Counted from the first letter of the stretch, positions 1-9,151 are shown. The stretch: 64,000 nucleotides of DNA from Falsiroseomonas sp041690465 (GCF_041690465.1 NZ_JAWLHG010000001.1:310001-374000), one strand, 5' to 3'. Made by a program: numbers and translations. Notes: generated by a model not told the origin, from the sequence alone.

Positions 1-2
1 CG

Positions 3-230
3 CTGACCGCCCGCGCCCTGGCCCCGCTGACGACCCTCCTGCCGCACGCCGCGCGCTTTCTTGCGCCGGGTGGGGTTGCCATCTTCCCGAAAGGCCGTAA
101 TGCCGAAGCCGAGTTGACCGCCGCCCTTCCCGACTGGCATGTGCGCACCGAGCGGTTCGTCAGCCGCACCGACCCCGAGGCCACCATTTTCCGTCTGAGC
201 GACATCCGACGTGCCCGCCCGGACGCCTGA
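3..230 (+). CDS. rsmG: RsmG, 16S rRNA (guanine527-N7)-methyltransferase, C-terminal fragment
   Basis: This is the last 75 codons of a gene whose start lies before the window. The visible reading frame contains 'APGGVAIFPKGRNAEAEL', the late part of a SAM-dependent methyltransferase fold where RsmG/GidB proteins carry a GG..xxxKG motif, and it ends in TGA at 228-230. RsmG methylates N7 of G527 in 16S rRNA. The identification leans on context: rsmG sits directly before parA-parB in most proteobacteria, and here parA begins inside the last 20 bases of this gene, so the two are translationally coupled. With only the tail visible, family membership is well supported but not proven. Confidence 0.75.
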   Translation: MTARALAPLTTLLPHAARFLAPGGVAIFPKGRNAEAELTAALPDWHVRTERFVSRTDPEATIFRLSDIRRARPDA

Positions 231-1026
231 CCGCGCAGCGCCGCGAATCCTGGCCTTCGCCAACCAGAAGGGCGGCGTCGGCAAGACCACGACCGCGATC
301 AACCTCGCGGCCGCGCTGGCGGCGGATCATCAGGTCATGGTCATCGATCTGGACCCGCAGGGCAACGCCTCGACCGGCCTCGGCCTCGGCCGCGCCGACC
401 GGGGCGCGGGAAGCTACGCCCTGCTGGTGGAGGAGCGCCCGCTCGCCGAGCTGATCCGTCGGACCGCCATCCCGAACCTCTCCATCCTGCCCGCCGATCC
501 CGACCTTGCCGGTGCCGAGGTTGAACTGGTCGGGTCCGACCGCCGCGAACACCGGCTGGCGGAGGCGTTCCACGCCGGCCGCGAAGCCCTGTCCGGCTTC
601 GACTATGTCTTCCTGGATTGCCCACCTTCGCTCGGCCTGATCACCCTGAACGCCCTCGTGGCGGCGGATGGCGTCATCGTCCCGCTGCAGACCGAGTTCT
701 TCGCGCTGGAGGGCATCAGCCAGATCACCCGCACCATCGACCGCGTGCGCCGCGCCCTCAATCCGCGCCTCGCGCTCGAGGGGATCGTCCTGACCATGGT
801 GGACCGTCGCAACAACCTTTCGGAGCTGGTCGCCAGCGACGTGCGCAGCTTCTTCAAGGAGAAGGTCTTCGAGACCGTGATCCCCCGCAACGTCCGCATC
901 AGCGAAGCCCCTTCCCACGGCCTGCCGGTCCTGCTCTACGATTTCCGCTCGCCCGGGGCGCAGGCGCATCTCCGGCTCGCGGCGGAGTTCCTCAGAAGGG
1001 AGCGCGCGCGCGCCCGCGTCTCATGA
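211..1026 (+). CDS. parA: Chromosome partitioning ATPase ParA
   Basis: A Walker-type ATPase of 271 residues that drives segregation of the replicated origin together with ParB. The N-terminus carries the deviant Walker A motif 'KGGVGKTT' at about residues 20-27, then the conserved 'DLDPQGNASTGL' segment and 'LDCPPSLGLITLNAL' (Walker B region), which are diagnostic of Soj/ParA rather than MinD. The start is a GTG at 211 inside the end of rsmG; this gives the usual short lead before the P-loop. The stop overlaps the parB start by four bases (ATGA), so the two are co-translated. Confidence 0.95.
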   Translation: MPARTPDRAAPRILAFANQKGGVGKTTTAINLAAALAADHQVMVIDLDPQGNASTGLGLGRADRGAGSYALLVEERPLAELIRRTAIPNLSILPADPDLAGAEVELVGSDRREHRLAEAFHAGREALSGFDYVFLDCPPSLGLITLNALVAADGVIVPLQTEFFALEGISQITRTIDRVRRALNPRLALEGIVLTMVDRRNNLSELVASDVRSFFKEKVFETVIPRNVRISEAPSHGLPVLLYDFRSPGAQAHLRLAAEFLRRERARARVS

Positions 1027-1889
1027 GCAGCAGCACCCGCAAACCCCCACCCTCGCGGCTCGGTCGCGGCCTCTCGTCGCTGATCCCGGATCCGCCGCCG
1101 AGTTCGGATCCCGCCGCGCTCCGCAGCCTTCCGGTCGAGGCGCTGGAGCCCGGCCCGTTCCAGCCGCGCGGCGGCATGGACAAGTCGAGCCTGCAGGAAC
1201 TCGCCGATTCGATCCGCGAACACGGCATCCTGCAGCCCATCCTGGCCCGCCCGAAGCCCGGCAGCCCCGGCAGCTACCAGATCGTCGGCGGCGAGCGCCG
1301 CTGGCGTGCCGCGCAGCTCGCGCAGCTGCACGAGGTTCCCGTCGTCCTGCGCGACCTCGGCGACCGCGAGGCAATGGCCGCCGGCCTGGTCGAGAACCTG
1401 CAGCGCCAGGACCTCAACGCCATGGAGGAGGCGGATGGCTACCGCCGCCTGCTGGACGAGTTCGGCCTTACCCAGGAAGGCCTCGGCCAGGCTGTCGGCA
1501 AGAGCCGCAGCCATGTCGCCAACACGCTTCGCCTGCTCGGCCTGCCGACCGAGGTGCGCGACCTCGTGCGCAACGGCGTCCTCTCGGCCGGCCATGCCCG
1601 CACGCTGGTCGGCGCCTCCGACCCTGCCCGCATCGCCGCCCAGATCGTCGCCCGCGGGCTGAGCGTGCGCCAGGCGGAAGCCCTTGCCGCCGCGCAGGGC
1701 CGCCCGCGCCCCGGCGCCCAGGACCGCGCTCCGCGCGACCCGGAAACCGCCGCGCTGGAGCGCGACCTGACGGAGCGGCTCGGCCTGCGCGTCGCCGTGA
1801 AGCATGACGGCAAGGGCGGGGAGGTGGTGATCCGCTACCGCGACCTCGACCAGCTCGACGGTCTGATCCGCCTGCTTTCAGCAAGCTGA
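1023..1889 (+). CDS. parB: Chromosome partitioning protein ParB
   Basis: A 288-residue CTP-dependent DNA-clamp protein that loads at parS sites and interacts with ParA. It starts with the typical 'RLGRGLSSL' segment, followed by the ParB/Srx CTP-binding region (PFQPR near residue 47, 'GGERRWRAAQLA' near residue 90) and 'LVENLQRQDLN'. A helix-turn-helix follows ('TQEGLGQAVGKSRSHVANTLRLL'), and the C-terminus is a dimerisation domain. Translation is coupled to parA. I did not find a canonical parS sequence nearby. It converges on holA with only 30 bases between the stops. Confidence 0.95.
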   Translation: MSSSTRKPPPSRLGRGLSSLIPDPPPSSDPAALRSLPVEALEPGPFQPRGGMDKSSLQELADSIREHGILQPILARPKPGSPGSYQIVGGERRWRAAQLAQLHEVPVVLRDLGDREAMAAGLVENLQRQDLNAMEEADGYRRLLDEFGLTQEGLGQAVGKSRSHVANTLRLLGLPTEVRDLVRNGVLSAGHARTLVGASDPARIAAQIVARGLSVRQAEALAAAQGRPRPGAQDRAPRDPETAALERDLTERLGLRVAVKHDGKGGEVVIRYRDLDQLDGLIRLLSAS

Positions 1890-1919
1890 AGCCGGACCGC
1901 ACCGCGCCCAGGCGGCGCC

Positions 1920-2921
1920 CTACCGCTTCGCCTGCCGTGCGATCGCCGCCAGGGCCGCCCGCGCGATGGTGACATCGGCGTCGCGGAAGGCGGTTGTCTT
2001 GGTCCGCTTCTCCGCCTCCAGGAGCGCGATGCCCACCGCCTCCAGCGCCGCCGGCGACCACAGCCGCAGCGCACGGTCGAAGGCCGGCTTCTGGCGGAAG
2101 AACACCGGTGGCCGCAGCACGGAGGCATCGCCGCCCGCCACCGCCGCCTCGTGTAGCCGCTGCACATGCCGCAGCGCCGCCCGCAGCACCGCGACGGGGC
2201 TCGCCCCCTCCGCGAAGGCCGCCGTCAGCGCCCGGTCGGCCCGCGGCGCATCGCCCAGCGTCGCCGCCATCAGCGCCTCGTCGAGGTCCATCGTCGCGCC
2301 GTCGGGCCCGCAGGCCAGCGCCGCCTCCTCATCCACCCGCCCGCCCGCACCGACATAGAGGGCGAGCTTCTCGACCTCCCGCCTGGTCTGCATCCGGTCT
2401 TCGCCGAGCCGCCCGGCCAGCCAGGACAGCGCCGGCGGATCGGCCTGCACGCCCTGCTCCTGCAGCATCCGCCCGAGGGTCGCCGCCAGCTCCTCGCCTC
2501 GCTCCCGGTAGCAGGCGATCGCCGCCACCTCCGGCGCCGCCTCCGCCATCGCGCGCAGCTTCGACCGCGGTCCGAGTTCGCCGCCTTCCAGCACGATCAG
2601 CGCCTCGCCCGGCGTCGCCAGCGAATCCTTGAGCGGGCCGGCGTGCACGTCGGTCGCCTCGCGCAGCCGCACGACGCGCCGCCCGCCGGTCATCGCCAGC
2701 GCGGCCGCCTCGCCGGCCAGCGCGCCGGGGCGGGCCGCCTCCTCGCGATTCAACTCCGCGAGGCGGAAAGGATCATCCATTCGCCCGCCCAGCACGGCGC
2801 GGACCAGCCCTTCGGCCCGCTCCCGCACCAGGCCGGCATCGTCGCCATAGAGAAGCACCGCCCGGAACGGCCCAGGATCGGCCAGCACGCCGGCAGCCCG
2901 CCGCGCATCAACCTTGGCCAT
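1920..2921 (-). CDS. holA: DNA polymerase III subunit delta (clamp loader)
   Basis: A 333-residue delta subunit of the clamp-loader complex, which opens the beta clamp. It begins 'MAKVDARR', followed by 'FRAVLLYGDDAGLVRERAE', the degenerate AAA+ nucleotide-site region typical of HolA, which lacks a functional Walker A. The C-terminal part has the delta collar helices. It is the last gene of a minus-strand run leuS-lptE-holA, an order conserved in alphaproteobacteria; the gap to lptE is 32 bases. Confidence 0.9.
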   Translation of the reverse strand: MAKVDARRAAGVLADPGPFRAVLLYGDDAGLVRERAEGLVRAVLGGRMDDPFRLAELNREEAARPGALAGEAAALAMTGGRRVVRLREATDVHAGPLKDSLATPGEALIVLEGGELGPRSKLRAMAEAAPEVAAIACYRERGEELAATLGRMLQEQGVQADPPALSWLAGRLGEDRMQTRREVEKLALYVGAGGRVDEEAALACGPDGATMDLDEALMAATLGDAPRADRALTAAFAEGASPVAVLRAALRHVQRLHEAAVAGGDASVLRPPVFFRQKPAFDRALRLWSPAALEAVGIALLEAEKRTKTTAFRDADVTIARAALAAIARQAKR

Positions 2922-2953
2922 CGGCCGCCCTCAGTCCCCGCTGCGCGTGGAGG

Positions 2954-3655
2954 TCACGGCGGGAAGGGGCCTCCCGGACCTATCCCGCCACCGAGTCCAC
3001 CGCCGACGCCGCCAGACGGCCCGGGCAGCAGCGCGCCTGCCGGCGGGGCCTCCGGCAGCGCAAGCGGCGGCGAGACCGGCTCGATCAGCCGCGTCGGCGC
3101 GTCCAGGGCGCGGAAGCGCAGCGCCACGCGGGTGGCCACCTCGGCCGCCAGCAGTTCGGCCAAGCGCCGCTCCGTCGCCTCCCGGCTGATATCGGCGGCG
3201 AAGTACTGGTTGGGTTGGATGTTGTAGGCTTCCATCGCGCGCTCGAAGCCGTTCGCCACCGCCTCGCGCGGGCTCAGCCGCATCAGCGTCCAGTTCGCCG
3301 TCGCGATGTAGCGCACCCGGGTCGCCGAACCGTCCCGCAGGATGCCGAGCGGCTCGACGGCGACATTCGGCCCGACCACCACCTCCCAGCGCGCGGGCGC
3401 CGGCGCGCCGCCGACCGCCGCCAGGCGCTGTTGCAGGCCCCGGCGCAGCAGCTGCCCGAACCGCTCGGAGATCGGCGCCACGCGCGTCGCAGCCAGCTCC
3501 CCCGCAATCGCCGGATCCTCGCCGCCCGGTGCGCCGCCGCCATAGAGCGGGCGGAAGCCGCAGCCACCGGCGCCGAGCGCCAGCAATCCCGCAGCACCGC
3601 GCAGCACGCCCCGCCGGCCCGGCCCCTCGCTCGATGCGGCCCGCTCTCCTGCCAT
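2954..3655 (-). CDS. lptE: LPS-assembly lipoprotein LptE
   Basis: A 233-residue outer-membrane lipoprotein that plugs LptD in the lipopolysaccharide export machine. The signal region starts with a twin-arginine-like 'GRRGVLRG', then a hydrophobic stretch and a lipobox ending at Cys32 ('GAGGCGFRPLYG'); 'CGFRPLYG' right after the lipidated Cys is the hallmark of the family. A LptE-like domain follows, then a proline/glycine-rich tail. I placed the start at 3655, four bases downstream of the leuS stop, rather than at upstream in-frame ATGs that lie within leuS. Its position between leuS and holA is the standard one. Confidence 0.88.
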   Translation of the reverse strand: MAGERAASSEGPGRRGVLRGAAGLLALGAGGCGFRPLYGGGAPGGEDPAIAGELAATRVAPISERFGQLLRRGLQQRLAAVGGAPAPARWEVVVGPNVAVEPLGILRDGSATRVRYIATANWTLMRLSPREAVANGFERAMEAYNIQPNQYFAADISREATERRLAELLAAEVATRVALRFRALDAPTRLIEPVSPPLALPEAPPAGALLPGPSGGVGGGLGGGIGPGGPFPP

Positions 3656-3659
3656 CGCC

Positions 3660-6317
3660 TCAGACCACCAGGTTGACCACGCGTCCGGGAACATGGATCC
3701 GCTTCTTGACGGGCTTGCCGCCCAGCGCACGCTGCACGTTCTCCTCGGCCTCCGCCAGGGCGAAGATCCGCTCCTCGCTCTCGCCGACCGGCACCTCGAT
3801 GGTGGCGCGCAGCTTGCCGAGCACCTGGACCGCCAGCGTCAGCGTCTCCGCCTTCAGCAGCTCCGGATCGGCTTCGGGCCACGGCATCTGCGCCACCAGC
3901 GCCGCGGCTCCGGGGTTGAGCGCGGCGAAGACTTCCTCGGCCAGATGCGGCATCATCGGCGCCGCCAGCCGCGCCAGCGTCTCCAGCGCCTCGCGCCTTG
4001 CCGCGCCCATGCCCTCCGCGCCCGCCTGGCCCTCGGCCTCTCCGATGGCATTGGCGAATTCATGGATGCGCGCGACAGCGACGTTGAACGCGAAGCCTTC
4101 CAGCGCCTCGGTCACCGCGGCGATGGTGCGGTGCGTCGCCTGGCGCAGCTTGCGCGCCGGCCCCGCCGCCTCGGCGAAGGGCGCACCTGCCGGCGGCAGC
4201 CCGGCCACCGCCCCCGATGCCAGCCGCCAGAGCCGCTGGGTGAAGCGGAAGGCGCCGGCGACGCCCGATTCCGTCCACTCCATGTCGCGATCGGGCGGGT
4301 TGTCCGACAGGATGAACCAGCGCGCGGTATCGGCGCCGTAGCGCCCGATGATGGCACCCGGGTCCACCGTGTTCCGCTTGGACTTGGACATCGCCTCGAC
4401 GCGGCCGATGGTCACCGCCTCGTTGCTGCCCTTCACCGTGGCGATGCGGCTGCCATCCGCGGCGGCGGAGAACTCCACCTCCTCCGGATAGAGCCAGCGG
4501 CCATCCGCGCCCTTGTAGCTCTCGTGCTGCACCATCCCCTGGGTGAACAGGCCGGCGAAGGGCTCCTCCACGCTGAGATGCCCGGTCGCCTTCATCGCGC
4601 GGGTGAAGAAGCGGCTGTAGAGCAGGTGCAGGATCGCGTGCTCGATGCCGCCGATGTACTGGTCCACCGGCAGCCAGGCATCCACCGCCGGCCGAGTCAC
4701 CGGCTCCGCCGCGCCCGGCGAGCAGAAGCGCGCGAAATACCAGGAGCTGTCCACGAAGGTGTCGCAGGTGTCCGTCTCGCGGCGTGCGGGCGAACCGCAT
4801 TGCGGGCAGGCCACGTGCTTCCAGCCCGGATGGTGGTCGAGCGGATTGCCGGGGCGCGAGAAATCCACGTCCTCCGGCAGCACCACCGGCAGCTGCTCCT
4901 CCGGCACCGGCACCGCGCCGCAGGCCTCGCAATGGATCACCGGGATCGGGCAGCCCCAATAGCGCTGGCGCGAGATGCCCCAGTCGCGCAGGCGCCAGTT
5001 CACCACGCCGGTGCCCTGGCCGGTCTTTTCCAGCTCCTCGATCACCCGCCGCTTGGCCGCGGGCACGTCGAGCCCGTCGAGGAAGCCCGAGTTGAAGATC
5101 GTGCCGTCATCGGTATAGGCGACATCGCCCAGCGTGAACCTGGCCGGATCCTCGCCGGGCGGCAGCACCACCGGCAGCACCGTCAGGCCGTATTTGCGCG
5201 CGAACTCCATGTCGCGCTGGTCATGGCCGGGGCAGCCGAAGATCGCGCCGGTGCCGTATTCCATCAGCACGAAATTGGCGATCCAGACCGGGAAGCTGAC
5301 GCCTTCCAGAAAGGGATGCGCGACGCGGAAGCCGGTGTCGTAGCCGCGCTTCTCCGCCTGCTCGATCACCGCCTCGGAGGTGCCCATGCGGCGGCATTCG
5401 GCGACGAATTCGGCGGCGTGCGGGTCACGCGAAGCGGCGGCCGCGGCCAGCGGGTGCTCGGCCGCGACGGCGAGGAAGGACATGCCGAACAAGGTGTCGG
5501 GCCGCGTGGTGAAGACTTCCACCTCCCCGGTGCCGGCGACCTTTGAATCGGTCAGCCTGAACCGCACCCGCGCGCCCTCGCTGCGGCCGATCCAGTTGGA
5601 CTGCATCAGCTTCACCCGGTCCGGCCAGCGGTCGAGGCCATCCAGCGCTTCCAGCAGCTCCGGCGCGTATTTCGTGATGCTCAGGAACCACTGGCTGAGC
5701 TTCTTCTTCTCGACCAGTGCGCCAGAGCGCCAGCCGCGGCCCTCGATCACCTGCTCATTGGCCAGCACCGTGCCGTCCACCGGGTCCCAGTTGACCCAGC
5801 TCTCCTTCCGCTCGACCAGGCCGGCCTTCCAGAAATCGAGGAACAGCTTCTGCTGCTTGCCGTAGTAGCCGACATCGCAGGTGGCGAATTCCCGCGCCCA
5901 TTCCAGGCTGAGCCCCATGCGCTGCAGCTCGGCGCGCATGTTCGCGATGTTGTCGTAGGTCCACTTGCCCGGATGGATGCCGCGCTCCCGCGCCGCGTTC
6001 TCGGCCGGCAGGCCGAAGGCGTCCCAGCCCATCGGGTGCATCACCAGGTGCCCGCGCGCCCGCTTGTAGCGCGCCACCACGTCCCCCAGCGTGTAGTTGC
6101 GCACATGCCCCATATGGATCTTGCCCGAGGGGTAGGGAAACATCTCGAGCACGTAGTACTTCTTCGAGTCCGGCGGCGGCACGTCGGGCACCGCGAAGCA
6201 GGCGCGGCGGTCCCATTCGGCCTGCCAGCGCGGCTCGGCGGCGGCAAAATCGTAGCGCGCCAACGTCGCCGGGGCGGCGGAAGGCTGGGCGGCGCGCTCT
6301 TGGGTCTGGTCATTCAT
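3660..6317 (-). CDS. leuS: Leucyl-tRNA synthetase
   Basis: Class Ia aminoacyl-tRNA synthetase of 885 residues that charges tRNA-Leu. Visible elements are the HIGH signature as 'PSGKIHMGHVRNY', a CP1 editing domain with 'TTRPDTLFG', a zinc-ribbon-like part with 'HCEACG' and 'CPQCGSPA', the LeuRS-specific 'DTFVDSSWYFARFCSP', and the KMSKS loop as 'AMSKSKRNTVDP'. The C-terminus has the anticodon-binding and LeuRS-specific domains. I chose ATG at 6317; a longer frame upstream has no family resemblance. It leads the leuS-lptE-holA run. Confidence 0.97.
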   Translation of the reverse strand: MNDQTQERAAQPSAAPATLARYDFAAAEPRWQAEWDRRACFAVPDVPPPDSKKYYVLEMFPYPSGKIHMGHVRNYTLGDVVARYKRARGHLVMHPMGWDAFGLPAENAARERGIHPGKWTYDNIANMRAELQRMGLSLEWAREFATCDVGYYGKQQKLFLDFWKAGLVERKESWVNWDPVDGTVLANEQVIEGRGWRSGALVEKKKLSQWFLSITKYAPELLEALDGLDRWPDRVKLMQSNWIGRSEGARVRFRLTDSKVAGTGEVEVFTTRPDTLFGMSFLAVAAEHPLAAAAASRDPHAAEFVAECRRMGTSEAVIEQAEKRGYDTGFRVAHPFLEGVSFPVWIANFVLMEYGTGAIFGCPGHDQRDMEFARKYGLTVLPVVLPPGEDPARFTLGDVAYTDDGTIFNSGFLDGLDVPAAKRRVIEELEKTGQGTGVVNWRLRDWGISRQRYWGCPIPVIHCEACGAVPVPEEQLPVVLPEDVDFSRPGNPLDHHPGWKHVACPQCGSPARRETDTCDTFVDSSWYFARFCSPGAAEPVTRPAVDAWLPVDQYIGGIEHAILHLLYSRFFTRAMKATGHLSVEEPFAGLFTQGMVQHESYKGADGRWLYPEEVEFSAAADGSRIATVKGSNEAVTIGRVEAMSKSKRNTVDPGAIIGRYGADTARWFILSDNPPDRDMEWTESGVAGAFRFTQRLWRLASGAVAGLPPAGAPFAEAAGPARKLRQATHRTIAAVTEALEGFAFNVAVARIHEFANAIGEAEGQAGAEGMGAARREALETLARLAAPMMPHLAEEVFAALNPGAAALVAQMPWPEADPELLKAETLTLAVQVLGKLRATIEVPVGESEERIFALAEAEENVQRALGGKPVKKRIHVPGRVVNLVV

Positions 6318-6479
6318 CGTGGGGCGCTGCGTGGCTCTGGAAACGGGGCCCACGCATAGACCGGATCGCGTCGCAGCGGAATTCTCGGCATGCCCCCGGC
6401 GACGCCGAAGCGCCGCCGCCGGTCAGTCGGCACCGCGCCAGGACCAAGCCGACAGCCTGGCGCCGGGCCGCGGTGAGGC

Positions 6480-7022
6480 TCAGCGCGAGGTGGCCACCGA
6501 TTGACTGCGCAGTTCCCGCGCCCGGCTCAGCACCTGGTCCTCAAGCTCGGCCGAGGTGCTTGCGGAGACCGGCACATCCACCCAGCCGCCACCCGGCCGG
6601 CTCTCCTGCCGGAACACCACCACGCGCACCCCGTCGGAACGCAGCTGGCGGCCGAGGATGTAAGCGGTGGCGCGGAACCGCTCGCCGGGCACGCCCGGTG
6701 GCGAATACCAGTCCGTGATGATCACGCCGCCGAACGGATCGGCCGAGGACAGCGGCATGAAGGACAGCGTGTCGAGCGTGGCGCGCCAGAGGAAGGCATT
6801 GACCCCGATACCGACCCCGCCTTGGTCGCCGTCGGTCGCGCGTCGGCTGCGGTCGGTGCCGAACACCAGGATGCCGTCGCTGCCGCCCAGCCGCCCGCGC
6901 ACCGAGGAGCGGCGGCTGTCATTGTTGTATTCCTCGAGGCCGGGTGTGCGCAGGTTCTCGGACCCGCACCCCATCAGTGCAGTCCCGACCGCAGCCAGCA
7001 GCAACCATCGCTTCGCCTGCAT
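6480..7022 (-). CDS. DUF3576 family lipoprotein
   Basis: A 180-residue predicted outer-membrane lipoprotein with a short signal peptide and a lipobox ending at Cys19 ('ALMGCGSEN'). The mature part contains 'GGVGIGVNAFLWRATLDTLSFMPLSSADPFGGVIITDWY', a conserved block of the DUF3576 family known almost only from alphaproteobacteria (the block is given here only by its ends, 'GVNAFLWRATLDTLSF' and 'SADPFGGVIITDWY'). Its function is unknown. It usually sits next to leuS, as here, which suggests an envelope role alongside lptE. Either GTG 7025 or ATG 7022 could be the start; the ATG is chosen. Confidence 0.85.
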   Translation of the reverse strand: MQAKRWLLLAAVGTALMGCGSENLRTPGLEEYNNDSRRSSVRGRLGGSDGILVFGTDRSRRATDGDQGGVGIGVNAFLWRATLDTLSFMPLSSADPFGGVIITDWYSPPGVPGERFRATAYILGRQLRSDGVRVVVFRQESRPGGGWVDVPVSASTSAELEDQVLSRARELRSQSVATSR

Positions 7023-7105
7023 CACACCTCACCCCGGTCCCGAGCCTGTCGCCCGACAGGCGCCAGACTTAGCCCGCCACCGGCCGGCCGCAAACCCGGC
7101 CACGA

Positions 7106-7140
7106 AAACGAAAAGGGGCGGCAGGTCACCCTGCCGCCCC
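7106..7140 (-). terminator. Rho-independent terminator of the porin gene
   Basis: A perfect 11-base inverted repeat (GGGGCGGCAGG / CCTGCCGCCCC at 7115-7125 and 7130-7140) with a four-base loop. Read on the minus strand the stem is followed by TTTT and then CGTTTT. It lies 22 bases after the porin stop codon. Confidence 0.88.
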
Positions 7141-7162
7141 CTGTTCATCCAATCCCGCAGGA

Positions 7163-8293
7163 TCAGAAGGCGAGGCGCACGCCCAGGGCGAAGATGTTCA
7201 TGTCGCGGTCCGCACCGGCCGCGGTGAAGTCCTCGTCGTCGACGTTGTTGTAGGTCGCCCACAGCTCCATGCCCGGCGCCAGCGCGTAGGTGGCGCCGAG
7301 GCCCCACGCCGTCTGCTCGCGCTCGACCGGGCCAAGGTCCTGCGTGCCGATCGCATAGAAGGCGTTCACCGCGAAGGCGCCCATGCGATACACCGCGCCG
7401 AAGTTCAGCGTGGTGGAGTCGTCGAGGCCCCGCGCGAGGGCGCCGCGGCCGAAGGACGGGGCGAGGTACTGGCCCCACAGGTAGTGAGCGCCGACCGTCA
7501 GGCCGTAGCCGGTGACCGTGGCGCCGACCTGATAGGCGGTCGGATCCTCGAGGCCGCTGCCCGTGGGCGCGTCGCCGGTCATGAAGCCGAAGCCGGCGGC
7601 CACACCGATATTGCCGAAGCTGCCGCGGTAGCGGATGCCAGCGGAAATCTCGTTCTGGATGTTGCCCGTGGCGCTCGGGTTCGCGGTCTGGTCACGGCGG
7701 AGCGCGCCGTTGCCGAAGAACTGGCTCTCGCCCTCGCCCGCGTTCGGCGCGTAGCTGAGGCCGAAGTCGAAGCCGAAGAACTGCGGCGAGAGGTAGATGA
7801 TCTTCGTCGAGTCGTTGCCGTCGTTGATGCTGGAGTTGATGTACTGGCCGTTGATCGCGAAGTCGATCCAGGCGCCGGACGGGCTGGACTGATGCAGCGA
7901 CGGGGCGCTCACGGCCAGCTGGTTGGCCGCGGAGTCGTTGTCACCGAACTGCAGCGTGCCGAGCGTCGGGCTGCTGATGAAGCCCCAGGCCTCGTCGGTG
8001 TTCAGCGTGGTCGAACCGGCGCCGCCCGCGTCCGTCTGCAGCTCGATGTCGGCACCATAGGACAGGCCGTTCGCGGTCTTGCCGCGCACCGTCACGACGA
8101 CCTCAAGGTCGGAGTACATCGAGATGGTGTTGTAGTCGCCGCCCGCCACTTCCAGGCTGTCGTCGACGAACGCCGTGCCGAAGTCGAAATAGCCGCCAAC
8201 CCGCACCGTCGGGGCCGTCTGCGCCTGGGCGGACGTCGCCCCGATCAGCGCAGCGCCGACCACCGCAGTGGTGCCCAGCAGAATCTTGCGCAT
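7163..8293 (-). CDS. Outer-membrane porin (Gram-negative porin family)
   Basis: A 376-residue general diffusion porin. It has a 23-residue signal peptide ('MRKILLGTTAVVGAALIG...SAQAQ'), alternating beta-strand patterns throughout and a C-terminal phenylalanine in 'IFALGVRLAF', the outer-membrane assembly signal recognised by BamA. Paired blocks such as 'GVAAGFGFMTGD' and 'GYGLTVGAHYLWGQ' match alphaproteobacterial porins of the porin_4 type. The start at 8293 has a strong Shine-Dalgarno AGGAGG nine bases upstream. It is monocistronic, ended by the hairpin at 7106-7140; codon use is the most biased of the region, in keeping with high expression. Confidence 0.92.
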   Translation of the reverse strand: MRKILLGTTAVVGAALIGATSAQAQTAPTVRVGGYFDFGTAFVDDSLEVAGGDYNTISMYSDLEVVVTVRGKTANGLSYGADIELQTDAGGAGSTTLNTDEAWGFISSPTLGTLQFGDNDSAANQLAVSAPSLHQSSPSGAWIDFAINGQYINSSINDGNDSTKIIYLSPQFFGFDFGLSYAPNAGEGESQFFGNGALRRDQTANPSATGNIQNEISAGIRYRGSFGNIGVAAGFGFMTGDAPTGSGLEDPTAYQVGATVTGYGLTVGAHYLWGQYLAPSFGRGALARGLDDSTTLNFGAVYRMGAFAVNAFYAIGTQDLGPVEREQTAWGLGATYALAPGMELWATYNNVDDEDFTAAGADRDMNIFALGVRLAF

Positions 8294-8512
8294 TCTATTA
8301 CCTCCTCCTGAACCGGGTGGCCCCCGGCATGCGACGGCCCGCCTGCCCCCCTCGGCAGGTGCCGCGACCGGAGACTCCCCCCCGAGCGCAGTCAGGCCCG
8401 GGCAGACTATTGCTTTGATGGCGATGCGACGTCCATCAGCCACGAAGCACCGGCGCGACATCCGCGAGACAGTGTGGCAGGCGGGCCACAACCGTCGCAT
8501 CCACCGCGCGGC

Positions 8513-9130
8513 TCAGCGCCCGGCCAGCGCGCCGATCGCCGCAAGCGCCGCGGCACGGCCGCGTCCGGCCTTCGGCAGCCGCGCCGCATTGCCTGCCGCC
8601 ACCCCGCCCAGCGCCACCGCCGGCCGCCCCGATCGCGCCGCCAGTCCCGCCCAGCGCAGCGGGCCGAGCGCCGGGGCGCCGGGATGGCTCGCGGTCTGGA
8701 AGGCCGGCGACACCAGGCCGAGATCGGCCCGCAGGCGCCGCCCCCGCGCAGCGCCCGCGCGTCCGTGCACCGCCACGGACAGCAGCGCCCAGCGCACTCC
8801 GCCGCAGCGCGCACGCAGGAAGGGCAGCAGCCCCCGCGCCGGCACACGATCCGGCACATGCAGCCCGGCGCCAAGCCGCAGCGCAGTGCGGCCATCGCCG
8901 GCAACCAGCAGCAGCAGCCCGCGCCGGCGGCACATCAGCGCCAGCGCCGCCAGCACCGCCCCGTCCAGCCCGCGCGCCAGCACCCCCGCGCCGCGCGGCA
9001 GGCGCGCCGCCGCCGCGCTCGGATCGGGCAGCCGCACGGGGTCGGAGACCAGCCAGAGACGCGGCAGCGCCCGTCCGCCGCGCACCACCGCCGGCTTGAG
9101 CCGCCGCGACCACCCCTCTAGCGTCCGCAC
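8513..9130 (-). CDS. Thiamine-phosphate-synthase-like (TMP-TenI fold) protein, degenerate
   Basis: A 205-residue protein with the beta/alpha-barrel pattern of the ThiE/TenI family: 'LPRLWLVSD' as strand 1, 'GAGLHVPD' where ThiE has G(V)HLGQxD, 'VSPAFQTASHPGAPALGP' matching the phosphate-loop region, and 'PAVALGGV' near the end. ThiE condenses HMP-pyrophosphate with the thiazole phosphate. Several expected catalytic positions look altered: the QxRxK and NDR motifs are not visible ('AGDGRT' stands in the second). It may be a TenI-like or regulatory paralogue. GTG 9130 is preferred because GGGAG lies six bases upstream; it would be divergent from yggS by 21 bases. Confidence 0.65.
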   Translation of the reverse strand: MRTLEGWSRRLKPAVVRGGRALPRLWLVSDPVRLPDPSAAAARLPRGAGVLARGLDGAVLAALALMCRRRGLLLLVAGDGRTALRLGAGLHVPDRVPARGLLPFLRARCGGVRWALLSVAVHGRAGAARGRRLRADLGLVSPAFQTASHPGAPALGPLRWAGLAARSGRPAVALGGVAAGNAARLPKAGRGRAAALAAIGALAGR

Positions 9131-9151
9131 CCCACACTCCCGGATCACGCC

